Source of the DNA: Arachidicoccus soli
Lineage (GTDB): Bacteria > Bacteroidota > Bacteroidia > Chitinophagales > Chitinophagaceae
Length of the DNA stretch: 64,000 nucleotides
Assembly (NCBI RefSeq): GCF_003600625.1
Contig: NZ_CP032489.1
Coordinates: 2,976,001-3,040,000 of the forward strand
Direction: 5' to 3'
Shown here: positions 18,002 through 27,156 of the stretch, piece after piece
Layout of the letters: each line of letters begins with the position of its first letter
Numbering within the stretch: position 1 is the first letter of the stretch
The notes under the pieces: model-generated
The model's database searches: none
What the model saw: the letters and a program-made list of their open reading frames with translations, nothing else
Told to the model about the DNA's origin: nothing
Position numbers and translations under genes: made by a program

Positions 18002-20632
18002 TTATTCTGTAACGCTTGCACTAGTCTGCATATTTTTACTTCCTTTTTCTTGTTGCACAAAAACAGCTGTAAACATCCATTTATTTGGTGCATACCAAAT
18101 GTCGGAAGCAAATCTTCCAATTGGAGCCTTCACTAAGATTTTATTCCAACCCTTTTTTAAATGTACAATTGCGGGTTTTCGGAAATAATAGTTTTCATCC
18201 ACATAAGGAATTTCCGAATTGCCTTCTTGCCCGGCTCTTTGCCAATGTGGTGGCGCGATTATCCTATCATTTACCCATATTCTACTTTGCAGATTATTCC
18301 AAGTATTTTCCTTTGGAGTAGCTGTTGCAGTAGAGCGAGAAAAATCATAAAAACCAATCCACATAAGTGCCGTGGTATCAATATCGCTCCAATATTTTGA
18401 ATACGCATAATAGGTCGTATTTTTCTTCGGGTTGTCTAATATCCCTTTTACTGCCGGATCCCAGAAATGGCGCAAAATAATTGTCGCCCCGTTCACATCG
18501 ACAGAATTTTTTGTCTTTTCAAAATTAAAATCTCCTCTTTCAGGAGCAAAAGATTTAGACAAATCACCACCATTATCATAAGGCCCGATAAGCTGCCAAT
18601 GAATGTTTGACTGCTTTACATACGGGAAAGGTAACTGTGAGAAAAACTCCTTTTTAATATCTATTAAACGATTTTCAAAAGTAGAAAACGCTTTGTACTC
18701 CTGAGAATTTGTATCACTTAGAGAGACATTATTATCGGTATCATATCCGCCACCTTGCCAGGTTCTCTCCGCAAAAGCGAGCATGGCCGGGTATACCGGA
18801 TTTTGTGTAAGATTCTCTTCACCTGCATTCAATCTCCTATCGTTCCATAAACACAGCGTACCACCCAAATTATTTTTATCACCAGCTTTAGTATCGCAAA
18901 TTTCATGATTAAAAATAGAAACTACACTTTCTTCCGCATCCATGTGGTTGATGTATAGATTGCGTGAATCTATTTGCTGAAACCGACTATCATCAACCAT
19001 TTTACCGGTTCTGGCTTTCCATAACTGTCGTATGACAGAAGGTGTAAATTCTCCTCCGGGATCCCAACCTATTACTTTTTTCCCCTTACTTTCTATCAAA
19101 GCAATCATTTGTGGTAAAAAGCTTCTATTGAAAATCTTTACTTCATCCGCGCCAATATGAATATAGGGAATAGCGTATGTATCGCATATTTCGGTCAAGA
19201 TTTCCTTCATTGTATTTACACCAGAATCGCTTTGCATATCATATCCCATTGCTCTTTTAAATGCTGCGCTATGTCCCGGCATATCAATTTCCGGTACGAG
19301 TGTAATAAAACGCTTTTTACAATAATTGATTAATTCATTCAAATTATCTTCTGTATAAAACATTCCTTGATTGCGCGTCATATTTTTCGCTTCAGTCAAT
19401 TGTGGAAAACCTTTAATCTGCAAACGCCATGCGACATCTTCTGTCAAATGAAAATGAAAAATATTCAACTTCAACGAAGCCATTATATTTATCTGTTGCC
19501 TTAGCAAATCCATTGATTGATAGTTTCTACCCACATCCACCATATAACCGCGCCATGCAAATGCAGGCCAATCGTGAATTTCACAGCCTTCTACAATTGA
19601 CTTATCGCGCATTAATTGCCGCAAAGTTTGTACACCATTAAATAATCCGTGCAAGGTATTAGCGCTCAAAATAATTTTATTACTATCCACTACCAATTTA
19701 TAAGCTTCTTCAGGAAGCATCGCTGCATTTACTTTTTCTATCTTAAGAATAATAGCAAGAGCGCTATTATTTTTCTTTCCAATAGGAATGTTGTATCCAT
19801 TTATTGCGATTATCTTTTGCAAATCAACAGCGATTTTTTTCAAAGAATCATTTGCAATAATGATAGAGCCACATTTATACAAAGGGAAAAAATCATGATG
19901 CCAACTTAATTTTTGTGGCATTGGGAGTAAAGCGGGCTTCGTTTGCAAATCGTACACATAAGAGTAAATTTTGTGCTTCCAAATTTCATAAGCTTCTCCT
20001 TTCAAATGTAAGCCATCATTGGTAAGATGTACATTAAATTTGTCATCTTCAGTAGCTAATAAAGAATGAATATTGATGTAAGTGTATTGATACTTCTCAG
20101 CATTAACTTTCAACACGGTGTTAATCTCCTTTATGGCTTCACTATTGCCTGTGTGATCTCCAAATTTTTTGTAATAACTATTTACCGGCGTAATGCTTTG
20201 AATATAAAGTTGTGTCTTAGGTGTGTTCTTATGAATAATTCTTGCAATTAAGAAAATATTCTTTTCAATACTGTCAGGTTTGATACCTCTTGCCAAATCA
20301 TTGGTACCGATGAGTAAAAATATTTTCGAAGGCTTGCGATTGACTACTTCATCCAGGCGATTCAAAACACCTGCAGTAATATCGCCGCTGATACCGCGAT
20401 TAATAATGTCTGGATCATTATTAAAGAGCTCGTCCCACTCAGCCCCATCAGTAATGCTATTGCCGAGAAAAATGATTTGTCCCTGTTTCTTTGGGAGCGT
20501 CCGAAAATGTGTAACTCTTTGCTGGTAATAGATGGAAAACAGATAATCATTTAACCCCTTAGGAGCTTCCTGCCCAGCTGCATTTGTGAAAATTAATGAC
20601 AAACAAGAAATATATACTAATATTTTTTTCAT
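18002..20632 (-). CDS. SGNH esterase - GH20 beta-N-acetylhexosaminidase fusion
   Basis: An 876-residue secreted protein (signal peptide cut near TNAAGQ) that joins two enzymes. Residues about 45-225 form an SGNH/GDSL hydrolase: GNSIT with Ser59, NRGISGD (block II), GTND at 109-112, and DGLHL with Asp206 and His209. Residues about 235-350 are a GH20 N-terminal (GH20b) domain, and 355-650 the catalytic barrel, with AWRGYMVDVGRN, FHFHLTEDVAWRL, VPEIDMPGHS and HIGADEV, where Asp496-Glu497 are the expected catalytic pair. The last 180 residues look beta-rich and may bind sugar. GH20 removes terminal GlcNAc or GalNAc; the esterase could remove O-acetyl groups. It is the last gene of the sialic acid operon, 2 bases after nagA, so it probably trims the glycan exposed after desialylation. 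Confidence 0.88.
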   Translation of the reverse strand: MKKILVYISCLSLIFTNAAGQEAPKGLNDYLFSIYYQQRVTHFRTLPKKQGQIIFLGNSITDGAEWDELFNNDPDIINRGISGDITAGVLNRLDEVVNRKPSKIFLLIGTNDLARGIKPDSIEKNIFLIARIIHKNTPKTQLYIQSITPVNSYYKKFGDHTGNSEAIKEINTVLKVNAEKYQYTYINIHSLLATEDDKFNVHLTNDGLHLKGEAYEIWKHKIYSYVYDLQTKPALLPMPQKLSWHHDFFPLYKCGSIIIANDSLKKIAVDLQKIIAINGYNIPIGKKNNSALAIILKIEKVNAAMLPEEAYKLVVDSNKIILSANTLHGLFNGVQTLRQLMRDKSIVEGCEIHDWPAFAWRGYMVDVGRNYQSMDLLRQQINIMASLKLNIFHFHLTEDVAWRLQIKGFPQLTEAKNMTRNQGMFYTEDNLNELINYCKKRFITLVPEIDMPGHSAAFKRAMGYDMQSDSGVNTMKEILTEICDTYAIPYIHIGADEVKIFNRSFLPQMIALIESKGKKVIGWDPGGEFTPSVIRQLWKARTGKMVDDSRFQQIDSRNLYINHMDAEESVVSIFNHEICDTKAGDKNNLGGTLCLWNDRRLNAGEENLTQNPVYPAMLAFAERTWQGGGYDTDNNVSLSDTNSQEYKAFSTFENRLIDIKKEFFSQLPFPYVKQSNIHWQLIGPYDNGGDLSKSFAPERGDFNFEKTKNSVDVNGATIILRHFWDPAVKGILDNPKKNTTYYAYSKYWSDIDTTALMWIGFYDFSRSTATATPKENTWNNLQSRIWVNDRIIAPPHWQRAGQEGNSEIPYVDENYYFRKPAIVHLKKGWNKILVKAPIGRFASDIWYAPNKWMFTAVFVQQEKGSKNMQTSASVTE

Positions 20633-20634
20633 CT

Positions 20635-21759
20635 TTATAAAATAATTGTGGAATAGTTATTTAATTCATCATCAAAAACAAAAAACCTTGCGGGGTAACT
20701 CTCTTTAATAAAGCCTATTGAATTGTCTTCCTCAATTGCTTTCGCTACAATACTTGTAGCCATCTTAACAGCCTCCTCTAAAGAGATATTCAAATATTGT
20801 TTAGCATTCTTAACAGCTTCTACCATGGAGATTGCCGCACCTGCCAGATTGCCTTCTTTATTGCGGTACATATTATCTTTAAGTGTAGCATCAAAACTAT
20901 CCCACTCAAAATGTTCCTGTCTTCTTCCGAGGAAAGTACTGTCAGTAATTAAAAACAATTTCTCCTTTTTCAGTCGATATGCAAGTTGAGCTGCAGCATA
21001 ATGGCAATGATGCCCATCTAAAATAATGGACGTATATACATCATCATGCGCTAAAGTTGCGCCTACAAAACCCGGGGCACGATGCGTAAAAGCTGACATC
21101 GCATTGTACAAATGCGTCGCTAGGTGAATACCTTTGCTAAAATAATATTGTGCCTGTTCGTAACTCATATTTGAATGACCAGCGGAGAGCCGGATATTGT
21201 TTTCTTGCAGAAATCTTATCTGCTCATCATTAAAGACCTCTGGTGCAATCGTCATCACTTTTATAACACCTTTCCCATTCTTTACAATCTCCTCCAGTTC
21301 TTTGTCTGTTGGGCGTCGCACAAGGTCTTTATTGTGCGCTCCACGTTTTTCGGGGTTAAAAAATGGCCCCTCCAAGTGCATTCCTAAAGCGCCTGATTGC
21401 GGAAATTTTTCTTGAAAACCCCTTACAGCATCTATTGCTTTTAAAATATTCTCTTTTGTGGAAGAAATTAATGTTGGTAAAAAATAAAGCGTGCCAAAAT
21501 CATGACAAGCATCTGTAATATCTTCCAGTGAGGCTTCATTTATTTCTTTTGAAAAATAATAATGATAGCCGCCATTAATCTGAATATCTATTAATCCGGA
21601 GGAAATATGTTTTCCTTTCAGGTCAATCGCATCAACATTTATTGGAATATCATCCTGTATAGCAATAATCTTCTTGTTCTCCGTGACGATTACCTTATCG
21701 TACAATAATGCATCTCCGGTATGAATAATTCCGTTGATGATAGCTTTTTTATTTCCCAT
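20635..21759 (-). CDS. nagA: N-acetylglucosamine-6-phosphate deacetylase
   Basis: A 374-residue amidohydrolase that converts GlcNAc-6-phosphate to glucosamine-6-phosphate in the cytoplasm. The early SSGLIDIQINGG segment (QxN instead of HxH, as in NagA), the metal ligand Glu in MHLEGPFFN, His residues in SAGHSN and ATHLYNAMSAFTHR, HCHYAA, and the catalytic Asp in LITDST are all present. Neighbours are an EamA transporter 7 bases upstream and the SGNH-GH20 gene 2 bases downstream, so it is within the nan operon. It links the GlcNAc made by the epimerase, once phosphorylated by a kinase not in this window, to amino-sugar catabolism. Confidence 0.93.
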   Translation of the reverse strand: MGNKKAIINGIIHTGDALLYDKVIVTENKKIIAIQDDIPINVDAIDLKGKHISSGLIDIQINGGYHYYFSKEINEASLEDITDACHDFGTLYFLPTLISSTKENILKAIDAVRGFQEKFPQSGALGMHLEGPFFNPEKRGAHNKDLVRRPTDKELEEIVKNGKGVIKVMTIAPEVFNDEQIRFLQENNIRLSAGHSNMSYEQAQYYFSKGIHLATHLYNAMSAFTHRAPGFVGATLAHDDVYTSIILDGHHCHYAAAQLAYRLKKEKLFLITDSTFLGRRQEHFEWDSFDATLKDNMYRNKEGNLAGAAISMVEAVKNAKQYLNISLEEAVKMATSIVAKAIEEDNSIGFIKESYPARFFVFDDELNNYSTIIL

Positions 21760-21766
21760 GTTCCGT

Positions 21767-22696
21767 TTATTCGTTTATCGTTAATTCTTCCTGTATAATT
21801 TGCTGTTCGTTTTTATTCAGTTGCGAAATAACCAATGCAACGATTACGAGTATTACGCCAATTACAGTAAATAAAGAGATTATATCATGTAAGAAAACGG
21901 CCGCAATTCCAAACCCGAAAATAGGTGTAAGAAAGAGCCACATAGAGGCTTTCACTGCATCTTTCTTCAAAAGCCAAAGCCAACATTGTATCGCAAATAT
22001 GGATACAAAAACTGCCAGCCACAATACTGAACCAAAGAATTTCAAAGTAAAATGATTGGCCTTATTATGATAATACAACATGGCAAATGGAAGCAACATC
22101 AGCCCCCCAATCAAAGTTTGCCATCCATTAATGGTTAATATTTTTAAGTCACCCCAATCTTTTCGATTAAAGTAAACTGATGCAGCAGAATAAGACAGCA
22201 TACTTATCAGCATTATCAGCAAGCCTCCCCAAGACACGCTGGCATTCTGCAAAAGTGGATAAGAGGCCACTACAACACCTGCGATACCTAAAAAAAGCGC
22301 AGCCAGAATTACCGGCCTCAATCGTTCTTTTAAAAAGACAACCGAAAGAAATCCTATAAATAAAGGGTTCGTTGCAACGGCTAGTGCACCAATGCCCGCG
22401 GTTACTTTTTGCATTGCCAATACATACAAACCAAGATAAATGGTAATATTCAACAATCCATAAACCAGGAGCATAGTCCATTGTTTTCCTTTAGGTAGAT
22501 TATATTTCAAAATACCATGTGCCACAATTAATATAAGTAAAGAAGCAAAACCAAACCTTGTCAGGGCTATCACCAATGGTTCTGCTACTTCCAAACCGTA
22601 CTTTGTCGCTGTCGAGGCTGATGCCCAGAATAGTGTGAATAATAACCCGGTGGCTATCCAACGAAGAGAAGCGCCATTTTCTTTAAAATATTTCAA
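21767..22696 (-). CDS. EamA/DMT-family transporter
   Basis: A 309-residue inner-membrane protein with about ten hydrophobic helices in two EamA repeats (one up to about residue 150, the second from about 165). Typical DMT features are the ASASTATKYGLE turn after helix 1, LALTRFGFASLL-like helix 2 (here VIALTRFGFASLLILI), and GIGALAVATNPLFIGFLSVVFLKERLR at the end of the first repeat. Its place between the sialidase and nagA, 14 and 7 bases from them, points to transport of a sugar from the pathway such as GlcNAc, ManNAc or a breakdown product. The direction and substrate are inference. DMT carriers are uncommon in described sialic acid loci. Confidence 0.85.
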   Translation of the reverse strand: MKYFKENGASLRWIATGLLFTLFWASASTATKYGLEVAEPLVIALTRFGFASLLILIVAHGILKYNLPKGKQWTMLLVYGLLNITIYLGLYVLAMQKVTAGIGALAVATNPLFIGFLSVVFLKERLRPVILAALFLGIAGVVVASYPLLQNASVSWGGLLIMLISMLSYSAASVYFNRKDWGDLKILTINGWQTLIGGLMLLPFAMLYYHNKANHFTLKFFGSVLWLAVFVSIFAIQCWLWLLKKDAVKASMWLFLTPIFGFGIAAVFLHDIISLFTVIGVILVIVALVISQLNKNEQQIIQEELTINE

Positions 22697-22710
22697 TGAA
22701 ATTATTATAA

Positions 22711-23859
22711 TTAATAACGCACTGCTTTAAATTCAATTTTCCGATAACCATCTGCTTCGTACAAAATGCCTATTTCCTTTTTCCTCATTTTTACAATATC
22801 TGAATAGGCCGTATTTCTAGCATCTATCAAGAAAGATTTCTTCCATGTATTTCCGTCATCGTAACTGATACGTAAAGTTAAGCTATCCCGGCCTTTTATG
22901 CTTGCATCATTACAAAAAGCAAGTATATTTTGGTGTTTTTTATATCGTAAAGTAAGCAAAGAGCCTTGACACACCGGGTCCGGCAATTGCTTGTCAAAAT
23001 AAGCTGTATCCCAGGTAGCGCCCCCATCACTACTAATAGCCACTATTCTTTGCAAAACATTTCCTCTTTGGTTACGACTATTCATCATCACACGACCGCC
23101 GGAAAGCTCCGCTGCAGTAGACTCATTGGATCCTCGAAAAGGATTGTCCTCACTAATATGAAAAGTTTTTCCGTGATCATCGGTATAATAACCGTGTGCT
23201 ACATAATCTGTAAAATCACTTTTTGGTGCGCCTTCGGAATGATTTGCGGCAATATAAATCCTTCCTTTATAAGCACCATATTTTAATTGCATGGCATGCC
23301 CCGGAGTATTGGCATAACCACGCCAGTCTTCTTGATGATTCCAACTTGGGTTAATATCCGGCTGATCAATTTTACTTACTTGATTGGTAATATTGGTAGG
23401 ATCGCTCCAGGTCTTTCCATTGTCAATTGAGGTAATATACCATACCTCCCGATAGCCTTTTTTATTTCGAATTTCTCCTTCACTTTTATTCCCCGTATTG
23501 TAAAACAAAAATATCCTTCCCTGGGGATAATTTGGGTCGCTCAAATCCACTACAGGCGCAGCATTACCGGCTTGTAGCTTTTTGTTAGTCGCTACTATTT
23601 GTAAACTGCTCCAGGTTTTACCTTCATCTTTACTCTTTTTCATCACAATATTCACGTGCCCAAAATCGGCACCCCCATTTACACGACCTTCTGCAAAAGC
23701 CAATAAGTCTCCATTGGGCAAATCGATAATTGCAGGAATCCGAAAAGATTGATAACCTTCTTGACCCGATTGAAAAACCGTGACGCCTTCTGTTTTTTGA
23801 GCGAATAAACAAAAAGGGAATAAAAGAGTGAATGCCAGAATTATTTGTTTCAATTTCAT
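22711..23859 (-). CDS. nanH: Exo-alpha-sialidase (GH33)
   Basis: A 382-residue secreted sialidase (signal peptide cut near FCLFAQ). The FRIP motif is at 39-42 with the first arginine of the triad. The AEGRVNGGADFGHVN segment carries the probable acid/base Asp65. Asp-box repeats (SxDxGxTW type) appear as SKDEGKTW, SIDNGKTW, DDHGKTF, SSDGGATW and SYDDGNTW, marking a six-blade propeller. The late GILYEADGYRKI supplies the Glu/Tyr region of the nucleophile. Unlike many Bacteroides sialidases it has no extra N-terminal carbohydrate-binding domain, so it is a minimal catalytic form. It is 1 base from the epimerase gene and should release sialic acid in the periplasm or at the cell surface. Confidence 0.93.
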   Translation of the reverse strand: MKLKQIILAFTLLFPFCLFAQKTEGVTVFQSGQEGYQSFRIPAIIDLPNGDLLAFAEGRVNGGADFGHVNIVMKKSKDEGKTWSSLQIVATNKKLQAGNAAPVVDLSDPNYPQGRIFLFYNTGNKSEGEIRNKKGYREVWYITSIDNGKTWSDPTNITNQVSKIDQPDINPSWNHQEDWRGYANTPGHAMQLKYGAYKGRIYIAANHSEGAPKSDFTDYVAHGYYTDDHGKTFHISEDNPFRGSNESTAAELSGGRVMMNSRNQRGNVLQRIVAISSDGGATWDTAYFDKQLPDPVCQGSLLTLRYKKHQNILAFCNDASIKGRDSLTLRISYDDGNTWKKSFLIDARNTAYSDIVKMRKKEIGILYEADGYRKIEFKAVRY

Positions 23860-23860
23860 T

Positions 23861-25042
23861 TTAAAAATTTATTTCTTTTAATAATTGCATGCAATACCAT
23901 TCTTGTCGAGGCAGATGAAACGGCCCTTTGAATAAATTTCCCTTGGCAGTTTGTGCAATCGTTCCATCGCGATGCAAGTAACCAAACCATTCACCATTTT
24001 CTTTATCGTGAAAATATTTGTAAGCATAATCATGAATCTGTGAATGCCAAGATTTATACTTTTCATCACCCGTCATTGTGTAAGCCAACAATGTAGCAAT
24101 AATGGCTTCGTTTTGTGGCCACCAAAATTTCATGTCTTGCCAATATTCTTGTACGGGTTTATTATAGACATCTTTGAAATATAAGATACCCCCATACTCC
24201 TTATCCCATCCTCGTTCCCACATATAATCGAGCATTTTGCAGCCAAGTGAAATTAGGTGTTTATCATTGTTACGATACTTTGCTTCGTGCAAAATAAACC
24301 AAGCACCTTCAATGGCATGACCCGGATTTAAAGTTCTTCCGTCTATATGGTCGATAATACTTCCCTCGGGTGCTACTTGCTCCATTACACAACGAATATC
24401 ATCTTTCACAAAATAGGTTTCTATTTCTTTTATCCATGTTTCGATCCATTCGTCGCACCTTGGGTAGCCAATCGTTTCGCGCAATTGTTGTGCCGTGTTC
24501 ATCATAATCATGGGTACACCTATTCCTTTTGCGGGGCGTGTATCTTCAAACTTCGCTTGCAACTTTATTTCGCCGCTTGCATAAGCAATACATTTCCCAA
24601 AAATGCTACCTGCTTTTTCCGCAATTTCTTTATCTCCGCTAGCTTTTGCATAAGCCGCCAAAGCAATTACGGCAAAAGTTTCGGAGAAAAAGTATCGGCG
24701 TTTACGAATGGGTTTTCCCTCGCGTGTTACATGGAAAAACATCTGTCCGTCCGCATCAAAACAATGGTTCAATAAAAAATCGACACCAACTTTCGCACCT
24801 TCTAACCATTCTTTTTTTTGCTCAACCGTATTATACAAAGTTGCCAAAAGCCAAGTAGCGCGCCCTTGTATCCAGACCGCTTTGTCGTCATCGATCAAGG
24901 AGCCATCGGCATCGCGCATTAATAAATATCCACCATATTCGTCATCAATACTTCTTGGAAACCAAAATGGTATCGTGTCAGTCAACAATTGATTCTTATA
25001 AAAATCAAAATGCTGTTGTAAATAATTTCTATCTAAGTTCAT
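23861..25042 (-). CDS. nanE: AGE-family N-acylglucosamine 2-epimerase
   Basis: A 393-residue (alpha/alpha)6-barrel epimerase interconverting ManNAc and GlcNAc. Family features are WIQGRATWLLATLYN, FSETFAVIALAAYAKASGD, MIMMNTAQQLRE, LNPGHAIEGAWFILHEA with a conserved His, DYMWERGWDKEYGGILYF, KFWWPQNEAIIATLLAY and the end LFKGPFHLPRQEWYC. There is no signal peptide, so it acts in the cytoplasm on ManNAc made by NanA. Described Bacteroidota sialic acid pathways use this non-phosphorylated route followed by a ROK-family kinase, unlike the ManNAc kinase route of E. coli. It sits 10 bases after the esterase gene and 1 base before the sialidase. The symbol follows Bacteroides usage and is not homologous to E. 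coli nanE. Confidence 0.92.
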   Translation of the reverse strand: MNLDRNYLQQHFDFYKNQLLTDTIPFWFPRSIDDEYGGYLLMRDADGSLIDDDKAVWIQGRATWLLATLYNTVEQKKEWLEGAKVGVDFLLNHCFDADGQMFFHVTREGKPIRKRRYFFSETFAVIALAAYAKASGDKEIAEKAGSIFGKCIAYASGEIKLQAKFEDTRPAKGIGVPMIMMNTAQQLRETIGYPRCDEWIETWIKEIETYFVKDDIRCVMEQVAPEGSIIDHIDGRTLNPGHAIEGAWFILHEAKYRNNDKHLISLGCKMLDYMWERGWDKEYGGILYFKDVYNKPVQEYWQDMKFWWPQNEAIIATLLAYTMTGDEKYKSWHSQIHDYAYKYFHDKENGEWFGYLHRDGTIAQTAKGNLFKGPFHLPRQEWYCMQLLKEINF

Positions 25043-25052
25043 ATCAAAATAT

Positions 25053-27137
25053 TTATTTTACCTTCATCATAAAAGTACTTGCCGGCAAATCTGCGCTATT
25101 TACTAAATTCGCTCTGGTAAAGGGTTTCCAGCCGTATACTACTTTTTCTATTTTTTCATTTTTAGGAATAATAATAAAAATTTTATTGTCGTTAATAATT
25201 GCCTTCGCAGGCATAAAATACCCTTTGTCATTCAACAATTGAAATCCACGCACCTCTTTTTTATCGGAAGTTGTAAGTCCTTCACTTTGCGAAAAACTAA
25301 TTTCTATTTGATTATTTTTTTCTACAACAGATTTTACCAAAGGCCCGTTAGGTATAATTTTCATCGAATTATACGTATAATGCAAAGCCAAATCGGCGAG
25401 GCGCATTCCCACAGGTGTCTTGTTGGTATAATGTACATTCATTTTATCGCCAAGGTCGCTTGTAACGGCCATTCCGGAATTTGGGATCTGGCTTAGTAAT
25501 TCTCTTTGTGCATTTCTAAAATAGTTCCAAGATGGTCGTTCTATGCTAGAAAGCTGTACATAATAAAATGGAAAATTATCCTTCCATTGTTGTCGCCAAT
25601 CATTTACAAATACAGGAAATAATTTTTTATACAATTCCGGGTTATCTGCATCGCTTTCGCCCTGATACCATACAACACCTTTTATTGGAAATGGAATAAT
25701 GTTGGCAATGCCTGCTTCAAAATTAAAGCAAGGGTCGTAAGGGTGCCGTTGGTAAGGCGATGTAGCATTTTTTAAATTTGTATTTATACGCGCTCTACAC
25801 CAGTCCATCAAATAATCGGAATTACGCCAATTGTGTAAAGCTGGTTCAAACAAAGGATTACTTTCCAATGTTAATCTATCTAACCACGAAATCAAGGGTG
25901 ACCCGCCAACCGCTACTTCAATTAATCCAACAGGGACATTTTCTTCCTGCTGAATTTTCTTTCCAAAAATATAACCTACGGCAGAAAACTCTTTTGCAGC
26001 GTTTTCCTTATTTAATTTCCATTGTCCTGAAAAAAAATCCAGATTATCGGCTTTCGTCAAAGCGGCTGAATCCCAAGCCACATTATCGGTTTCAGCAAAA
26101 GGTTTGTATTTGTACAAACGAATATGCTCTTTTTCAATCGCGCGATCTGCGATGCTATCGCCACCTTTTGATTCAGCTAAAGAAAAATACATGTTGGATT
26201 GGCCAGAGCATAACCATACATCGCCCACCAAAATATTTTGAAAAACTAATTTCTTCCCTTCATTTTCTATGCTTAAAGAGTCTGGTTTTGTAGTTGCATT
26301 CATTTTGGGGAAAGTGATTTTCCACTTACCATTTGCTGTTACAATTGTTTCTTTTTCTTGATGATGAAAAGTAACTTCTACTGTTGTTCCGGCATTTGCA
26401 ACGCCCCAAACAATAATTGGTTTGTTGCGTTGCAACACCATATTATCGGTAAAGATATCAGGCATTTTTAATCCCCCAAAATCTCCTGTAATTCCTTTGT
26501 AAATTACATCACAAAGTTTTGCTGCACCTTGTACATTCGGATGTAAGGTAGGCGCATCGGTAAATAAATCAGGGCGATTGTGAAGTGCTTCGTATAAATC
26601 GATCAATCCAGTTTGATTGATTTTTGCTATCTGCTCAATACGTTCCTGCAAATTCCAATACCAATCAAAGGTACTCGACATAAAACGTGGATGACCTGTA
26701 AAAATGGGTGTCATTTTACAGATATAAATTTTCATTTTGGGATTGATTTTTCTAAGTGTATCAATCAACCGGTTATAATCGGGAATAAATTCATCACGAA
26801 AATTAGGAAAGTCGCGCGGATCGGTATCGTTTAATCCCAAATGAATAATGGCGATATCAGGACGCATCTGTAGTGCCTCTGAAAATTCTTTTGTTTTGTA
26901 ATAAGGATTATGGCCCTGTCTCAGCAAAGTGGCACCACTATGACCAAAATTGCCAACGATAAAATTATTGCCTAATTTCTTTTGTAATAGCGCCGGATAA
27001 GATTGAGTTGAGGGATTAGGAAGTGTATATCCATAAGTAACCGAATTACCGATACAAGCGATTTTTATTTTTTGTTTTTGTGCAAAAATATTTTGCGAAA
27101 AAAGAAATATTAAAAACAGTAGTGCTACCTTTTTCAT
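25053..27137 (-). CDS. nanS: Two-domain sialate O-acetylesterase
   Basis: A 694-residue secreted protein (signal peptide cut near NIFAQ). The first SGNH domain (about 22-215) has CIGNSVTYG with Ser32, GHSGAT, LGLND at 100-104 and the DxxH pair Asp194/His199. A beta-rich linker (about 225-300) leads into a second SGNH-type, sialate O-acetylesterase domain with WLCSGQSNM (Ser314), GYIFGKKI, IEVAVGGSPLISW and VVWYQGESDADN. Two-domain esterases of this kind are known from Tannerella and Bacteroides sialic acid loci. They remove O-acetyl groups from sialic acids so that sialidase can work. The gene lies between the MFS carrier (19 bases) and the epimerase (10 bases) in the operon. Confidence 0.9.
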   Translation of the reverse strand: MKKVALLFLIFLFSQNIFAQKQKIKIACIGNSVTYGYTLPNPSTQSYPALLQKKLGNNFIVGNFGHSGATLLRQGHNPYYKTKEFSEALQMRPDIAIIHLGLNDTDPRDFPNFRDEFIPDYNRLIDTLRKINPKMKIYICKMTPIFTGHPRFMSSTFDWYWNLQERIEQIAKINQTGLIDLYEALHNRPDLFTDAPTLHPNVQGAAKLCDVIYKGITGDFGGLKMPDIFTDNMVLQRNKPIIVWGVANAGTTVEVTFHHQEKETIVTANGKWKITFPKMNATTKPDSLSIENEGKKLVFQNILVGDVWLCSGQSNMYFSLAESKGGDSIADRAIEKEHIRLYKYKPFAETDNVAWDSAALTKADNLDFFSGQWKLNKENAAKEFSAVGYIFGKKIQQEENVPVGLIEVAVGGSPLISWLDRLTLESNPLFEPALHNWRNSDYLMDWCRARINTNLKNATSPYQRHPYDPCFNFEAGIANIIPFPIKGVVWYQGESDADNPELYKKLFPVFVNDWRQQWKDNFPFYYVQLSSIERPSWNYFRNAQRELLSQIPNSGMAVTSDLGDKMNVHYTNKTPVGMRLADLALHYTYNSMKIIPNGPLVKSVVEKNNQIEISFSQSEGLTTSDKKEVRGFQLLNDKGYFMPAKAIINDNKIFIIIPKNEKIEKVVYGWKPFTRANLVNSADLPASTFMMKVK

Positions 27138-27156
27138 TACTTATTTTATTGGAAAA

